Assembly (NCBI RefSeq): GCF_904849725.1
Contig: NC_058522.1
Coordinates: 434,463,529 to 434,527,528 of the forward strand
Direction: 5' to 3'
Source: Hordeum vulgare subsp. vulgare
Lineage: Eukaryota; Streptophyta; Magnoliopsida; Poales; Poaceae
Length of the DNA stretch: 64,000 bases
Shown here: positions 22,336 through 32,319 of the stretch, piece after piece
How the letters are laid out: each line of letters starts with the position of its first letter
Numbering within the stretch: the first letter of the stretch is position 1
Made by a program: the position numbers and the translations under genes
The notes under the pieces: generated by a model
Databases searched by the model: none
Told to the model about the DNA's origin: nothing
The model's input: only the letters and a program-made list of their open reading frames with translations

Positions 22336-23631
22336 TGATGACCCACAAGTATAGGGGATCAATCGTAGTCCTTTCGATAAGTAAGAGTGTCGAACCCAAC
22401 GAGGAGAAGAAGGCTGTGATAAACGGTTTTCAGCAAGGTAATAACTTCAAGCCCTGAAAGTAGCGGTAACAAGTGATGGTGTAGTGAGGTGAAATGTAGC
22501 AGGCGAAAAGTAACAAATAACAAGTAGTAACAATGGTGCGGCAAGTGTCCCAATCCCTTTTGTAGCAAGGGACAAGCCTGAGCAAAGTCTTATAAGAGGA
22601 AAAACGCTCCCGAGGACACACGAGAATTTCTGTCATGCTAGTTTCATCATGTTCATATGATCCGCGTTCGTTACTTTGATAGTTTGATATGTGGGTGGAC
22701 CGACGCTTGGGTACTTCCCTTACTTGGACAGGCATCCCACTAGAGGAAAAACAACACACATCATATCAAAATACCGAACGAATACCAAATTCACATGACT
22801 ATTATCAGCCTACCTTATCCCATGTCCTCAGGAACAAAAGTAACTACTCACAAAGAATAATCATAATCATGATCAGAGGTGTAATGAATAGCATCAAGGA
22901 TCTGAACATAAACTCTTCCACCAAGTAATCCAACTAGCATCAACTACGAAGAGTAATCAACACCACTAGCAACCTTACAAGTACCAATCGGAGTCGCAAG
23001 ACTGAGATTGGCTACAAGAGATGAACTAGGGTTTGGAGAGGAGATGGTGCTGATGAAGATGTTGATGGAGATGCCTCCCCTCCGACGAGAGGAGTGTTGG
23101 TGATGACGATGGCGACGATTTCCCCCTCCGAGAGGGAAGTTTCCCCGGTAGGATCGTCCTGCCGGAGCTCTAGATTGGATCTGCTCAAGTTCCCCCTCGT
23201 GGCGGTGGAGAATCCACGAAAAAGCTCCACCCTGATTTTTTCCGGACGAAACCCTTCATATAGCAAAAGAGGGGGGCCAGTGGGCCACCCGGGTGCCCAC
23301 AAGCCCTGTTGCCGCGGCTAGGGGGGTAGGCCGCGGCAACCAGGCTTGTGGGCCCCTGGTTGCTCCCCTCTGACACTTCTTTCGCCCAGTATTTTTTATA
23401 TATTCCCAAAAAAATCCACGTTGATTTTCAGGGCATTTGGAGTTGCAGAGAATAGAGGACTCAGACTTGCTCCTTTTCCAGTCCAGAATTCCAGCTGCCG
23501 GTATTCTCCCTCTTCAAATAAACCTTGCAAAATAAGAGAGAAAAGGCATAAGTAAGGTTCCAAAAGGTATAATAACAGTCCATAAAGCGATAAATATACC
23601 CATGAAAGCATGATTCAAAATTGACGTATTA
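22336..23631 (-). repeat. Element B 5' LTR
   Basis: 1296 bp. On the + strand it starts TGATGACCCACAAGTATAGGGG and ends GACGTATTA (the final CA decayed to TA). A long hairpin is present (23295-23317 against 23331-23353). On the - strand, GCTATATGAAGGG follows the hairpin as a possible TATA region. It borders element D at 23632. No target duplication can be tested because the other end of B is lost. Confidence 0.85.
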
Positions 23632-23943
23632 GTGGCCCCTCCCGATGGACCCACCGAACCCTTCCGGTGTTCCTGGTACGTTACCGGTGACGCCCGAAAC
23701 ATATTCGGTGTCCAAAACCTCTCATCCTATATATCAATCTTCATCTTCGGACCATTCCGGAGCTCCTCGTGACGTTCGGGATCTCATCTGGGACTCCGAA
23801 CATCCTTCGGTAACCACGTACACTATTTCCCTATAACCCTAGCGTCATCGAACCTTAAGTGTGTAGACCCTACGGGTTCGGGAGACATGCAGACATGACC
23901 GAGACATCTCTCCGGCCAATAACCAACAACGGGGTATGGATAT
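23632..23943 (-). repeat. Element D 3' LTR, part 1 (truncated at the B junction)
   Basis: Inverted Copia LTR sequence (GACGTTCGGGATCTCATCTGGGACTCCG, CTTAAGTGTGTAGACCCTACGGGTTCG) of the same general type as the LTRs of G and I. It is cut at 23632 by element B's LTR; the U5 end is missing. Interrupted at 23943/33972 by element E. Confidence 0.85.
23939..23943. repeat. Target-site duplication GATAT, left copy (element E)
   Basis: GATAT before the E LTR, repeated at 33972-33976 after the other end. Confidence 0.93.
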
Positions 23944-25617
23944 TGTTGACGTGCAACTATTCCTGACTTGATGTCTCCATGACAACGGAGCTAGAAAAGA
24001 GCTGCTCCCAGTTGCTCAACAATTAGCAATTGTCTTGCAATGGCCCACCAGCGTGTGGGATCGCGGCAGTTTTCGAGGGTAGAGTATTCAACCCAAATTT
24101 ATTGGTTGGACACGATGGGAGTGAAAGAATATTCTCCAGTATTAGCAATTGAGTCGTCAGCTCAACCACACCTAAAAGATTAGTATCTGCAAGCAGGATA
24201 TAAGCAGCAAAGGTAGTATGATAACAACGGTGCTAGGAAAGATCTGTTGACAAGGCAGACTATTCCTACCTGAAGTATCAATGGCGCTAGAAAAGTATTG
24301 TAGCAGGTAGCAGCAGGGTAACGAGTAACATCAGTGGCAAGGAACAGCAATAGTGACAGCAGTAGCAAGTAGCAGCAGTAGCGAGTAACAACAGTAGCGA
24401 GTAGCAGCTGTAGCGAGTAACAGCAGTAACAAGTAACAGGAGTAGCAAGTAACAGTAGTAACAGCACCAGAGCAAAGCAAGTAACAGCAGCAGTGGGACA
24501 AACTCGTAGGCAATGGATCGGTGATTTGTTGGATGACATTCATCATGCAAGAGTTATAACACGGAGAGATATGTGACTAGCTCCCGTTCGTCAATGTGAT
24601 GTAGACATGCATTCCGTGTGTAGTCATACGTGCTTAGGGAAAAGAACTTGCATGACATCTATTGTCCATCCCTCCCATGGCAGCGGGGTCCAAATGGATA
24701 CTACGGGATATTAAGGTTCTCCTTTTAATAAAGAACCGGACCAACGCATTAGCACTTGGTGAACACATGAACTCCTCAAACTATGGTCATCACCGGGAGT
24801 GGTTCCGGTTATTGTCACTCCGGGGTTGCCGGATCATAACACATAATAGGTAACTACAACTTGCAAGATCGGATCTAAAACACACATATATTGGTGACAA
24901 CATAATAATTTCAGTTCCGAATTCATGGCACCCGGGCCCTAGTGACAAGCATTAAGCATGGCAAAGTAGTAGCAACATCAATCTCAAAACATAGTGGATA
25001 CTAGGGATCAATCCCCGTCAAAACTAACTCGATTACATGGTAGATCTCATCCTACTCATCACCGCCCAGCGAGCCTACGAATAGATTACTCACGAACGAT
25101 GAAGAGATTCATGGAATTGGAGAGGGAAGAAGGTTGATGATGACGATGGCGACGATCTCCTTGATCCGGAGCCCAAAACGGACTCCAGATCTGCCCTCCA
25201 GGGCAAGAACGGGATGTGGCGGCGCCTCTGGATCGTGAAATGTGATGAAATCTTCCCTCTTGATTTTTTTAGAGATGAAAGGGAATATATAGAGCTGAGT
25301 TTGGAAGCGGCGGAGTCTCGTGGGCCCCACAAGCCCTGACAGCGCGGCCTAGGGGGTGGCCGCGGCCACAGGGCTTGTGGCCCACTGGGTCACCCCCTCC
25401 GGTGGATCTTTGCACAAGTATTTTTCATATTTTCCAGAAATATTGTTCGTAAATTTTCAGGACGTTCCGAAAACTTTCATTTCTGCACAAAAACAACACC
25501 ATGGCAATTCTGCTGAAAACAACGTCAGTCCGGTTTAGTTCCATTCAAATCATCCAAATTAGAGTCCAAAACAAGGGCAAAAGAGTTTGGAAAAGTAGAT
25601 ACGATGGAAATGTATCA
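23944..25617 (-). repeat. Element E 3' LTR
   Basis: Contains a degenerate array of AGTAGCAAGTAACAGC-like units (about 24295-24490), the hairpin 25321-25337/25370-25384 around a GGCCGCGGCC core, and on the - strand a TATA box (about 25285-25292) just downstream of the hairpin. The TGATAC end carries the GATAC.../...GTATC stem shared with C and F, here partly mutated (TGTATCA). Confidence 0.93.
24295..24490. repeat. Degenerate 15-16 bp tandem array in the E LTR
   Basis: Units vary around AGTAGCAAGTAACAGC with AGC/AAC triplets. The same array is at about 32690-32855 in the other LTR with a different number and order of variants, which explains part of the LTR length difference. Confidence 0.8.
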
Positions 25618-25631
25618 ACTCCCCCAAGCTT
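25618..25631 (-). other. Polypurine tract of element E
   Basis: The - strand reads AAGCTTGGGGGAGT directly before the 3' LTR. An identical 14-mer occurs at 27529-27542. Confidence 0.78.
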
Positions 25632-27528
25632 AAAACCTTGCTTGTCCTCAAGCAACTCAGTTGACAAACTGAAAGAGAAAGAAAAACTTTGACAAACTGT
25701 GTTTGATCTTGTTGTTGCAACTATGTCTAACTCATAACCAGAATTTTAGCAAGATCACAAGTTAACCACATAAGCAAGTGACACATAGGTCTCACGGTAA
25801 ACTAATATCAATGGCATAATCAGCTAGCGAGCAAATAATAATGAGTTTCAGATACCAACAATTCAATCAAAACAAGCATGTAGCAATATGAATAGGTGGT
25901 ATCTCGCTAGCTCTTTCTGAGACCGCAAAACATAAATGCAGAGCACTTTCAAAGATCAAGGGCTGACTAAACATTGTAATTCATAGCAACGAAGATCTAG
26001 TCATAGTCATACTCAATATCAATCAAAAGCAAAGCATAAAAACGACATAAGTGCTCTCTAATTGGTGCTTATATAAGAAGAGGATGACTCAATAGGAAAA
26101 TAAATAGATAGGCCCTTCGCAAAGGGAAGCATTGATTTGCAGAGGTGCCAGAGCTCAAGCTTTGAAAACAGAGATAATAATTTTGGGTGGCATGCTTTCA
26201 TTGTCAACGCAATGACCAAGAGTTCTAAATATCTTCCACGCTACTCATGCTATAGGCGGTTCCCAAACAGAAAAGTAAAGTTTTAACTCCCCCACCACCA
26301 ATCAATCACACTCCACGGATAGTCGAATCCTCGGGTACCGTCCATACTAACATCAATCCGGGGGGAGTCTTGTTTTATAGTTATGTTTTCGATTTAAGCA
26401 TGGAACTGGGCATTCCAATTACCGGCCCCTTTCTCGTGAATGACATTGAATAAACACATGTCGAGGATAACACGCCTAACATGGAAGATACCAATAGCCC
26501 CCTGTCACCACATGAGCGGTTCGGGCATGCAAAACAGATGATTTCTTGAAGGTTTAGAGAATGGCACATGCAAATTTACTTGGAACGGCAGGTAGATACC
26601 GCAAATAGGTAGGTATGGTGGAATCTCATGGAAAAACTTTTGGGTTTATGGAAGTGAATGCACAAGCAGTATTCCTCTTAGTAAAAGTGAAGGCTAGCAA
26701 AAGACTGGGAAGCGACCAACTAGAGAGCGACAACAGTCATCAAGATGCAATGAGTTTGACTAACATTGAGTGCAAGCATGAGCAGGATATAAATCACCAT
26801 GAACACGAACATCAAAGAGGCTAGGTTGATTTTGTTTCAACTACATGCATGAACATGCGCCAAGTCAAGCCACTTGAATCATTCAAAGAAGAATACCATC
26901 CTATCATACTACATCATAGTCATCTCAAAATCTATGTTGGCATTCAAGACAAACCATTATAAGCTCTAGCTAATTAAGCGTGGCATCGAAAACTATGATC
27001 TCTAAGTTGTCATTGCAAACATGGTTCTCTCTCAACAAAGCTGAATCTGGGACGACAAGCTAGTCATATTTACAAAAACAAAATAGATAGAGTTCGTACC
27101 AGCTTTTCCAGTCTCAGTCTTTTCCTCATATATCATCATTATTGCCTTTCACTTGCACGATCAAACGATGTGAACAATAATAAGAGTGCTCGTGCATTGG
27201 ACTAAAGCTGGAATCTGCACGCAAACACAAAGGAGAAGACAAAGTAATATGGCTCTTTGAAAGCTAAAAAGGTATGCATGCAAGAGCCACTAAACATTGT
27301 AACCAATATCTTCTACCTTGACCCAAAGAAAAGGAAAACTATTTACACGGGAAAGCTCCCAACAAGCAAAACAAGAAAGGAAAATCTTTTTGGGTTTTCT
27401 CAGAAGGACACAAAACAAGAAAACAAGAAAACGAAAATAAACTAGCATGGATAATACAGTGGCGAAGTGTAAACACCGACTAACAAAGTGAAAGCATAAG
27501 CAAGAATGTAAAGTCGGTGAGAACACGT
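25632..27528 (-). other. Element E 3' non-coding region
   Basis: About 1.9 kb with no supported ORF between the accessory ORF and the 3' LTR. AT-rich, with CAAGCTT/AAGCAT words, otherwise no structure that I can support. Confidence 0.55.
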
Positions 27529-27542
27529 ACTCCCCCAAGCTT
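27529..27542 (-). other. Second, internal polypurine-tract-like sequence of element E
   Basis: Exact copy of the 14-base polypurine tract, about 70 bp downstream of the accessory ORF stop on the - strand. Confidence 0.6.
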
Positions 27543-27611
27543 AGGCTTTTGGCCTAACTTTGTCTACTCCCAAGGAGGGAAATAACCACCTCCGGGATAC
27601 TCCGGAGCGGA

Positions 27612-28631
27612 CTATGGATGCCACTGCTGTGTGAGCTCCTCTGGCTCGCACTGATAAACCGACGTCTGGTACTCGACTGGCGGCTCGGGCACAGGCACCT
27701 GTGGTTGGGCCAAGCCCCAATACGCATAGATGTCCGAGGGCATAATAATGTACCTGCCTGCATAAAGGTTGAACAAAGAAGGAGCAGGCAAAGTAATAGT
27801 CTCTCGAGTACCCTGACTAAATACTAGGTTATAAATCATCCATCTACTAGCATCTCTATCCAGAAAATCATGGCAAACTATGCTGTCATAATCGAGATAT
27901 TTCTGAGGAAGAAGCATTTCTTCTTCCTCGCGAAGTCTAATAGGTATCTCAAAGTGTCTAGCAAGACGAGTAGCATAGATACCTCCATAGACGACACCTT
28001 TGGAACGGTTTGTGTTCAACCGCTGAGCTACTATAACACCTAGGCTATAAGTCTTATTGTTATAAAGGCCTTCGCGCAAAACCACAAGGTCTGGAGAGCT
28101 AAGTGATCCAGCCTCCCCACGGCCAATCAAACATTTTCCCACAAATAATGAGAAGTACCGAAGCACAGGAAAATGTATGCTAGCAATTCTAGCGCGAGAC
28201 ACTCCTCTCTCCTCTCCAACAGCAATAGTACCTATGAAATCCCCCAAGTCCCGTGGACGAGGATCATGAATATCCCCAACATAATGTAATTTGCATACAT
28301 TGCAAAAATCCTGTAGTGTCATGCACTGGGGGATATCGTATAGAATGAACTCAACCATAGGAGGATTCTTCCTCGGATAAAAGTTGAAGCTTTGAACGAA
28401 AATTTTGGTGAGGAGGAGGTATTGTGGGCACTTATCTTCAACAAACGAGGTAAGACCTGCGTTCTCCACCAAGTAATAAAAGTCTTCATAAAGCCTAGCG
28501 GCGCGCAAAAATTCATCACTTGGCCACTCGCATGATCGAACTTCCGTGACTCGAGGAACCACATACTTGGGGTGGTTCTTCTCATCCTCCTTGGGGTTAT
28601 GGATTGAAGAGCCTCTCAAGAACCTCCTCAT
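27612..28631 (-). CDS. Element E accessory protein, 339 aa, intact
   Basis: Uninterrupted ORF from the ATG at 28631 (MRRFLRGSSIHNPKEDEKNH) to a stop at 27612. It lies after gag-protease in the position of the env-like or extra ORF of Athila-lineage elements; I think it belongs to the plant retrotransposon group annotated as ATHILA ORF-1-like, but cannot confirm this here. Visible traits: a basic N-terminus, a conserved-looking core rich in aromatic residues (YEDFYYLVENAGL, FVQSFNFYPRKNPP, QDFCNVCKL), LGDFIGTIAVGEERG, LRYFSLFVGKCLIGRG and an acidic Pro-rich tail (PVPEPPVEYQ). No signal peptide or clear membrane helix is seen, which argues against an envelope protein. It is the only long coding frame in E without a break. 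Confidence 0.65.
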   Translation of the reverse strand: MRRFLRGSSIHNPKEDEKNHPKYVVPRVTEVRSCEWPSDEFLRAARLYEDFYYLVENAGLTSFVEDKCPQYLLLTKIFVQSFNFYPRKNPPMVEFILYDIPQCMTLQDFCNVCKLHYVGDIHDPRPRDLGDFIGTIAVGEERGVSRARIASIHFPVLRYFSLFVGKCLIGRGEAGSLSSPDLVVLREGLYNNKTYSLGVIVAQRLNTNRSKGVVYGGIYATRLARHFEIPIRLREEEEMLLPQKYLDYDSIVCHDFLDRDASRWMIYNLVFSQGTRETITLPAPSLFNLYAGRYIIMPSDIYAYWGLAQPQVPVPEPPVEYQTSVYQCEPEELTQQWHP

Positions 28632-28639
28632 CTTTTCCT

Positions 28640-29300
28640 TTTTCTAACTCTGGAAAATTCTGAAATTTGTAGAGACTTCGAAAGAAAAGTGAGTAAGGAT
28701 TAACCCAACTCGTAGAAACTACTCCTACTAGTGCCTAGAGACCGTATCACGCACTAAAACTACTTGGGACCAACTAAAATCAACATTTCAAGCTCAAGAA
28801 CAGGGTCACCAAGGTAGCAAGAATACGCGAAGGATAAAGCACTAGAGTAGAAACTAATTGGACCAATGGAGGAGTTATGTACCAAGGAGTAATTTCCCTA
28901 AAACGGTTCAGAGAATGGTGCTTTGTGCAAGGAGATCGAAAATCACAGCCAAATGAGCAAGAACACGGGTTTGAGCTGCGAAACGATTTTTTCTGGAGGT
29001 AGAAGAAGAGGATGGGAGCTGGAATGAGTGTAGGGGGTCCCTGTGGGCCCCACAAGCTTGGTGGCCGCGGCCACAGGGCTTGTGGCCCACTGGTGTGGCC
29101 CCAGGCCAGCTCTCAGTCCCAGTATTTTTCAAAAAATCCAGAAAAAATCATATTTGATTTTCAAGACCATCGGAGAACTTTTATTTTCGGGGTACTTTTC
29201 TCCGGGACGCTAAAACAGGAAACAGGGAAAACTAAACTAAATCTATCATTTTTCTTCTATGCAACAGAAAGTGAAAGCTTAAAGCAGAGGTATGTGACTC
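28640..29300 (-). promoter_or_regulatory. LTR-like promoter module inside element E, upstream of the accessory ORF
   Basis: Non-coding stretch between protease and accessory ORF that resembles an LTR U3/R region: it has the hairpin GTGGGCCCCACAAGC (29043-29057)/GCTTGTGGCCCAC (29078-29090) around TGGCCGCGGCCA, preceded on the - strand by CAAATATGATTTTTTCTGG-type sequence as in the LTRs. The hairpin lies about 410-460 bp before the accessory ATG. I see no convincing TATA box. It may drive a separate transcript for the accessory ORF. Confidence 0.45.
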
Positions 29301-29558
29301 CTTGATTCATCCATTTCATGGTCATCGAAAGAAATCCGTCAATGGGGTTGATCAAATCCTCATGACAAAACTTTTTCAAATCTTAAAAGGAAACAGAGAA
29401 TTGTCGAATAGCCACTAAGTCACCTCAATGGGGATATGAATCTCCCCAACAAGCAAATCATACTTCATCTTGACACAAGGAATAGGGCATTCAAAGCTCC
29501 CAATAAGAATCGATGAAGTTTTTTCGATAGCATTGATGCAATGTACTTGATATCGTTT

Positions 29559-30116
29559 CTACAGAAAGTGCATTGTATGCTCATTACCGTTGACATGGAA
29601 AGTGACATTGCCTTTGTTGCAATCTATAACAGCCCCTGCAGTGTTTAAAAAGGGTCTTCCAAGGATGACAGCCATGGCATCGTCCTCGGGAATATCCAAG
29701 ATAACAAAGTCTGTTAAGATAGTGGTGTTAGCAACCACAACAGGCACATCCTTGCAAATGCCGACAGGGAAAGCAGTTGATTTGTCAGCCATTTGCAGAG
29801 AAATTTCAGTGGGTGTCAACTTATCCAGTTCAAGTCTACGATAAAGGGAGAGAGGCATAACACTAACACCGGCTCCAAGGTCACATAAGGCAGTTCTTAC
29901 GTAGTTTCCTTTAATGGAGCAAGGTATAGTGGGCACTCCGGGATCACCAAGTTTCTTAGGAGTTACACCTTTGAAAGTGTAATTGGCGAGCATGGTGGAG
30001 ATCTCAAGATCTGATATCTTCCGTTTATTGGTCACGATATCTTTCATGTACTTGGCATATGGAGACATTTTGAGCATATCAATTAACCGCATCTCCAGAA
30101 AGACGGGTCTCAACAT
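29559..30116 (-). CDS. Element E aspartic protease region
   Basis: Protein of 185 aa continuing the gag frame after a stop at 30129-30131. It has the gag-protease linker (YAKYMKDIVTNKRKISDLE), the active site ALCDLGAGVSVMPLSLYRR (Asp-Leu-Gly), ISLQMADKSTAFPVGI and VILGRPFLNTAGAVID. This is the normal C-terminal extent of a gag-protease protein. It ends shortly after NGNEHTMHFL, and no RT follows. Confidence 0.8.
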   Translation of the reverse strand: MLRPVFLEMRLIDMLKMSPYAKYMKDIVTNKRKISDLEISTMLANYTFKGVTPKKLGDPGVPTIPCSIKGNYVRTALCDLGAGVSVMPLSLYRRLELDKLTPTEISLQMADKSTAFPVGICKDVPVVVANTTILTDFVILDIPEDDAMAVILGRPFLNTAGAVIDCNKGNVTFHVNGNEHTMHFL

Positions 30117-30128
30117 TTCAATAAAGCG

Positions 30129-32242
30129 CTAAAAATACTCATCATCCTTTTTCTTGGATGGCTTAGGAGGAAAGGGCATGGGTCTCTGAACCCATGTCTC
30201 TCTTTCTTTACCATGCTTCCTAGCAGTGAAGTCATTCTTATCGCATCTCTTAGGTTGTGGGTTATCAGGATTAATCGTAGGTTCAATCTCCACATCCATA
30301 TCATTGCTAGGTTGAGCATTACTATGAACATCGCTGTCCATATTGTCACCAGGTTCATGTTCATCACCAGATTGTGTTTCTGCATCAGACGCAGAAATAT
30401 CATTTGGTTCTTCAGGTGTGATGGTATTTGGTGAACTGACATGTAGGTTTCTATCATCCTTCTTCTTCTTAGGATGACTGGGTGTATCAACATTAATTCC
30501 TTGAGAATCTTGATCAATTCTTTTAGGATGGCCTTCAGGATACAAAGGTTCCTGAGTCATTTTGTCTCCTCTAGTAATGACTCTGACCGAGTTGTCATTT
30601 AATTCATTGAGCAAGTCATTCTGAGCTTTAAGTACTTGTTCTACCTGAGTAGTAATCATAGAGGCATGTTTACTCAGAAGCTTCAGATCATTGACATTTC
30701 TGTCTACACAAGCACTTAAATGACTAAGCATACGAGTACTTTGTTCCATTTGTCTGCTAACATAATCATTGAAACTCTGTTGTTTGGCAACAAAGTTGTC
30801 AAATTTATCAAAGCATAGGCTAGCAGGTTTATCAAAAGGAATATCACTCTCATTGAATCTACGCAGAGAATTCACCTCTACTACTTGTATCGGGTTATCG
30901 AGACCATGGATCTCTTCGATAGGCGGTAGATATTTGACTTCTTCAGATCTAATGCCTTTCTCTCGCATAGATTTATTGGCTTCTTGCATATCTTCGGGAC
31001 TGAGGAATAGAATACCTCTTTTATTAGGAGTTGGCTTAGGATGTAGTTCGGGAATAGTCCAAGCATTATCGTTGATCAAGATGTTATTTAGTAGAATCTC
31101 AGCTTGTTCTATAGTTCGTTCCCTAAAAACACAACCGACACAACTATCTACGTGGTCCCTAGAAGCATCGGTAGGTCCGTTATAGAAGATATCAAGTATC
31201 TCGTTCTTCTTAAGAGGGTGATCAGGAAAAGCATTCTGTAGATGGATGAGCCTCCCCAAGCTTGTGGGAGACTCTCTTATTTGAGTTGAGCAGAGTTGTA
31301 TATTTCCTGCAAGGCAGCTTGCTTCTTATGGGCAGGGAAATATTTCTCACAGAAGTAATAGACCATATCCTGGGGACTACTCACACATCCAGGAGCAAGA
31401 GAAGTGAACCAGGCTTTAGCGTCCTCCTTTAGAGAGAAAGGAAACAACTTAAGGATATAGTAGTAGCGGATCTTCTCCTCACTAGTGAAAAGGGTGGCTA
31501 TATCGTGTAGTTTGGTAAGATGGGCTACGACCGTCTCAGACTCATAACCGTGGAAAGGATCAGATTCGACTAGAGAGATCATCTCAGGGTCGACAGAGAA
31601 TTCATAATCCTCATCGGTCATAAAGATAGGTGAAGTGGCAAACTTCGGGTCATATTTCATCCTAGCTTTCGGAGATTTTTCCTTCCACTTGAGAAGTAAT
31701 ATCTCAGCGTCATAGGCATCCTTACACGCAAGAAAATCCTCAGCTATCTCTCCCTCCATAACATAACCCTCAGGTATATCAGGCAATTCATATCTAGGAG
31801 AGCTAGATCTAGCAGGAGCACAAGCAGGTTCTACTTCAATAGCATCAGCAGTTTCAGAAGTATCATCACGTCTAGCAGCAACTCTAGCAATTTGTGCATC
31901 AAGGAATGCACCTAGTGGCAAAGCAGTATTAGGCATAGCAGGCATAGTGTCAAGCATAGCATCATCAGGCATAGTATCAAGCATAGCATTATCAGGCATA
32001 GTATCTAGCATAGCATCATCAGGCAAAGCAGTATCAGGCATAGCATCTCTAGCAGTATCAGGCATAGTAGCATCATAAGCATCATCAAGCACATGCGACA
32101 TATCAATATTTCTAGCAGGAGGTGGTGTCGCAAACTTACTCATAACTGAAAATGAATCAAGTGCAGAGCTAGATGGCAGTTCCTTACCTCCCCTCGTAGT
32201 TGAGGGCAAGACTTTGGTTCTTGGATCTTTCAGATTCTTCAT
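30129..32242 (-). pseudogene. gag: Element E gag
   Basis: Two frames: 32242-31277 with the N-terminus and gag core (LKLFPFSLKEDAKAWFTSL, YYFCEKYFPAHKKQ), then a frameshift near 31265 and 31259-30129 (LIHLQNAFPDHPLKKNEILDIFY, CVFRERTIEQAEILLNN) with a hydrophilic, Asp/Asn-rich tail. Residues 60-108 form a short-repeat stretch (DDAMLDTMP units). No zinc knuckle is seen. A TAG separates it from protease, which follows in the same frame. Confidence 0.82.
31919..32065 (-). repeat. 27-bp coding repeats in element E gag
   Basis: Repeats of about 27 bp (GGCATAGTATCAAGCATAGC type on the + strand) encode 9-residue units of the form M-P-D-D-A-M-L-D-T; three near-exact and several partial copies, all in frame. 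Confidence 0.85.
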
Positions 32243-32292
32243 AGTGATCAGCAGATATAAATCCCAAGTGACTCAGAGAATATAGCTATCCT

Positions 32293-32310
32293 TCCCCGGC
32301 AACGGTGCCA
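32293..32310 (-). other. Primer binding site of element E
   Basis: The - strand reads TGGCACCGTTGCCGGGGA, one mismatch to the Asp-tRNA-type site of C; 9 bp from the LTR. Confidence 0.85.
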
Positions 32311-32319
32311 GAAAAATGT

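Larger units (their letters stand above)
11396..23631 (-). mobile_element. Element B: Athila-lineage Ty3/Gypsy element, interrupted by element C and truncated at its 3' end
   Basis: On the - strand, from high to low coordinates: 5' LTR (23631-22336), primer site, gag, protease, RT, then a break at 20273 where C is inserted, and RT/RNase H and integrase resuming from 13405 down to about 11396. Removing C and one copy of the ATAAT duplication brings two parts of a single RT reading frame together. The integrase C-terminus, polypurine tract and 3' LTR are missing because the sequence changes abruptly into element A at about 11395. RT motif FMDDF and the Asp-tRNA-type primer site point to the Athila lineage. 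Confidence 0.87.

Noticed and set aside
23340..23420. TATATATTCCC on the inverted strand of the B LTR as the main TATA box
   Set aside because: It lies before the hairpin in the sense direction, whereas in C, E and F the TATA box follows the hairpin; the CTATATGAAGGG site after the hairpin is preferred, but neither is proven.
24287..24550. Leu/Tyr/Cys-rich ORFs on the - strand that look like membrane proteins
   Set aside because: They are translations of the AGTAGCAAGTAACAGC tandem array in the E LTR; all frames of such an array stay open by chance.
27612..28631. Possible host gene
   Set aside because: It lies within the exact boundaries of element E (LTRs plus GATAT duplication) and on its coding strand, so it belongs to the element.
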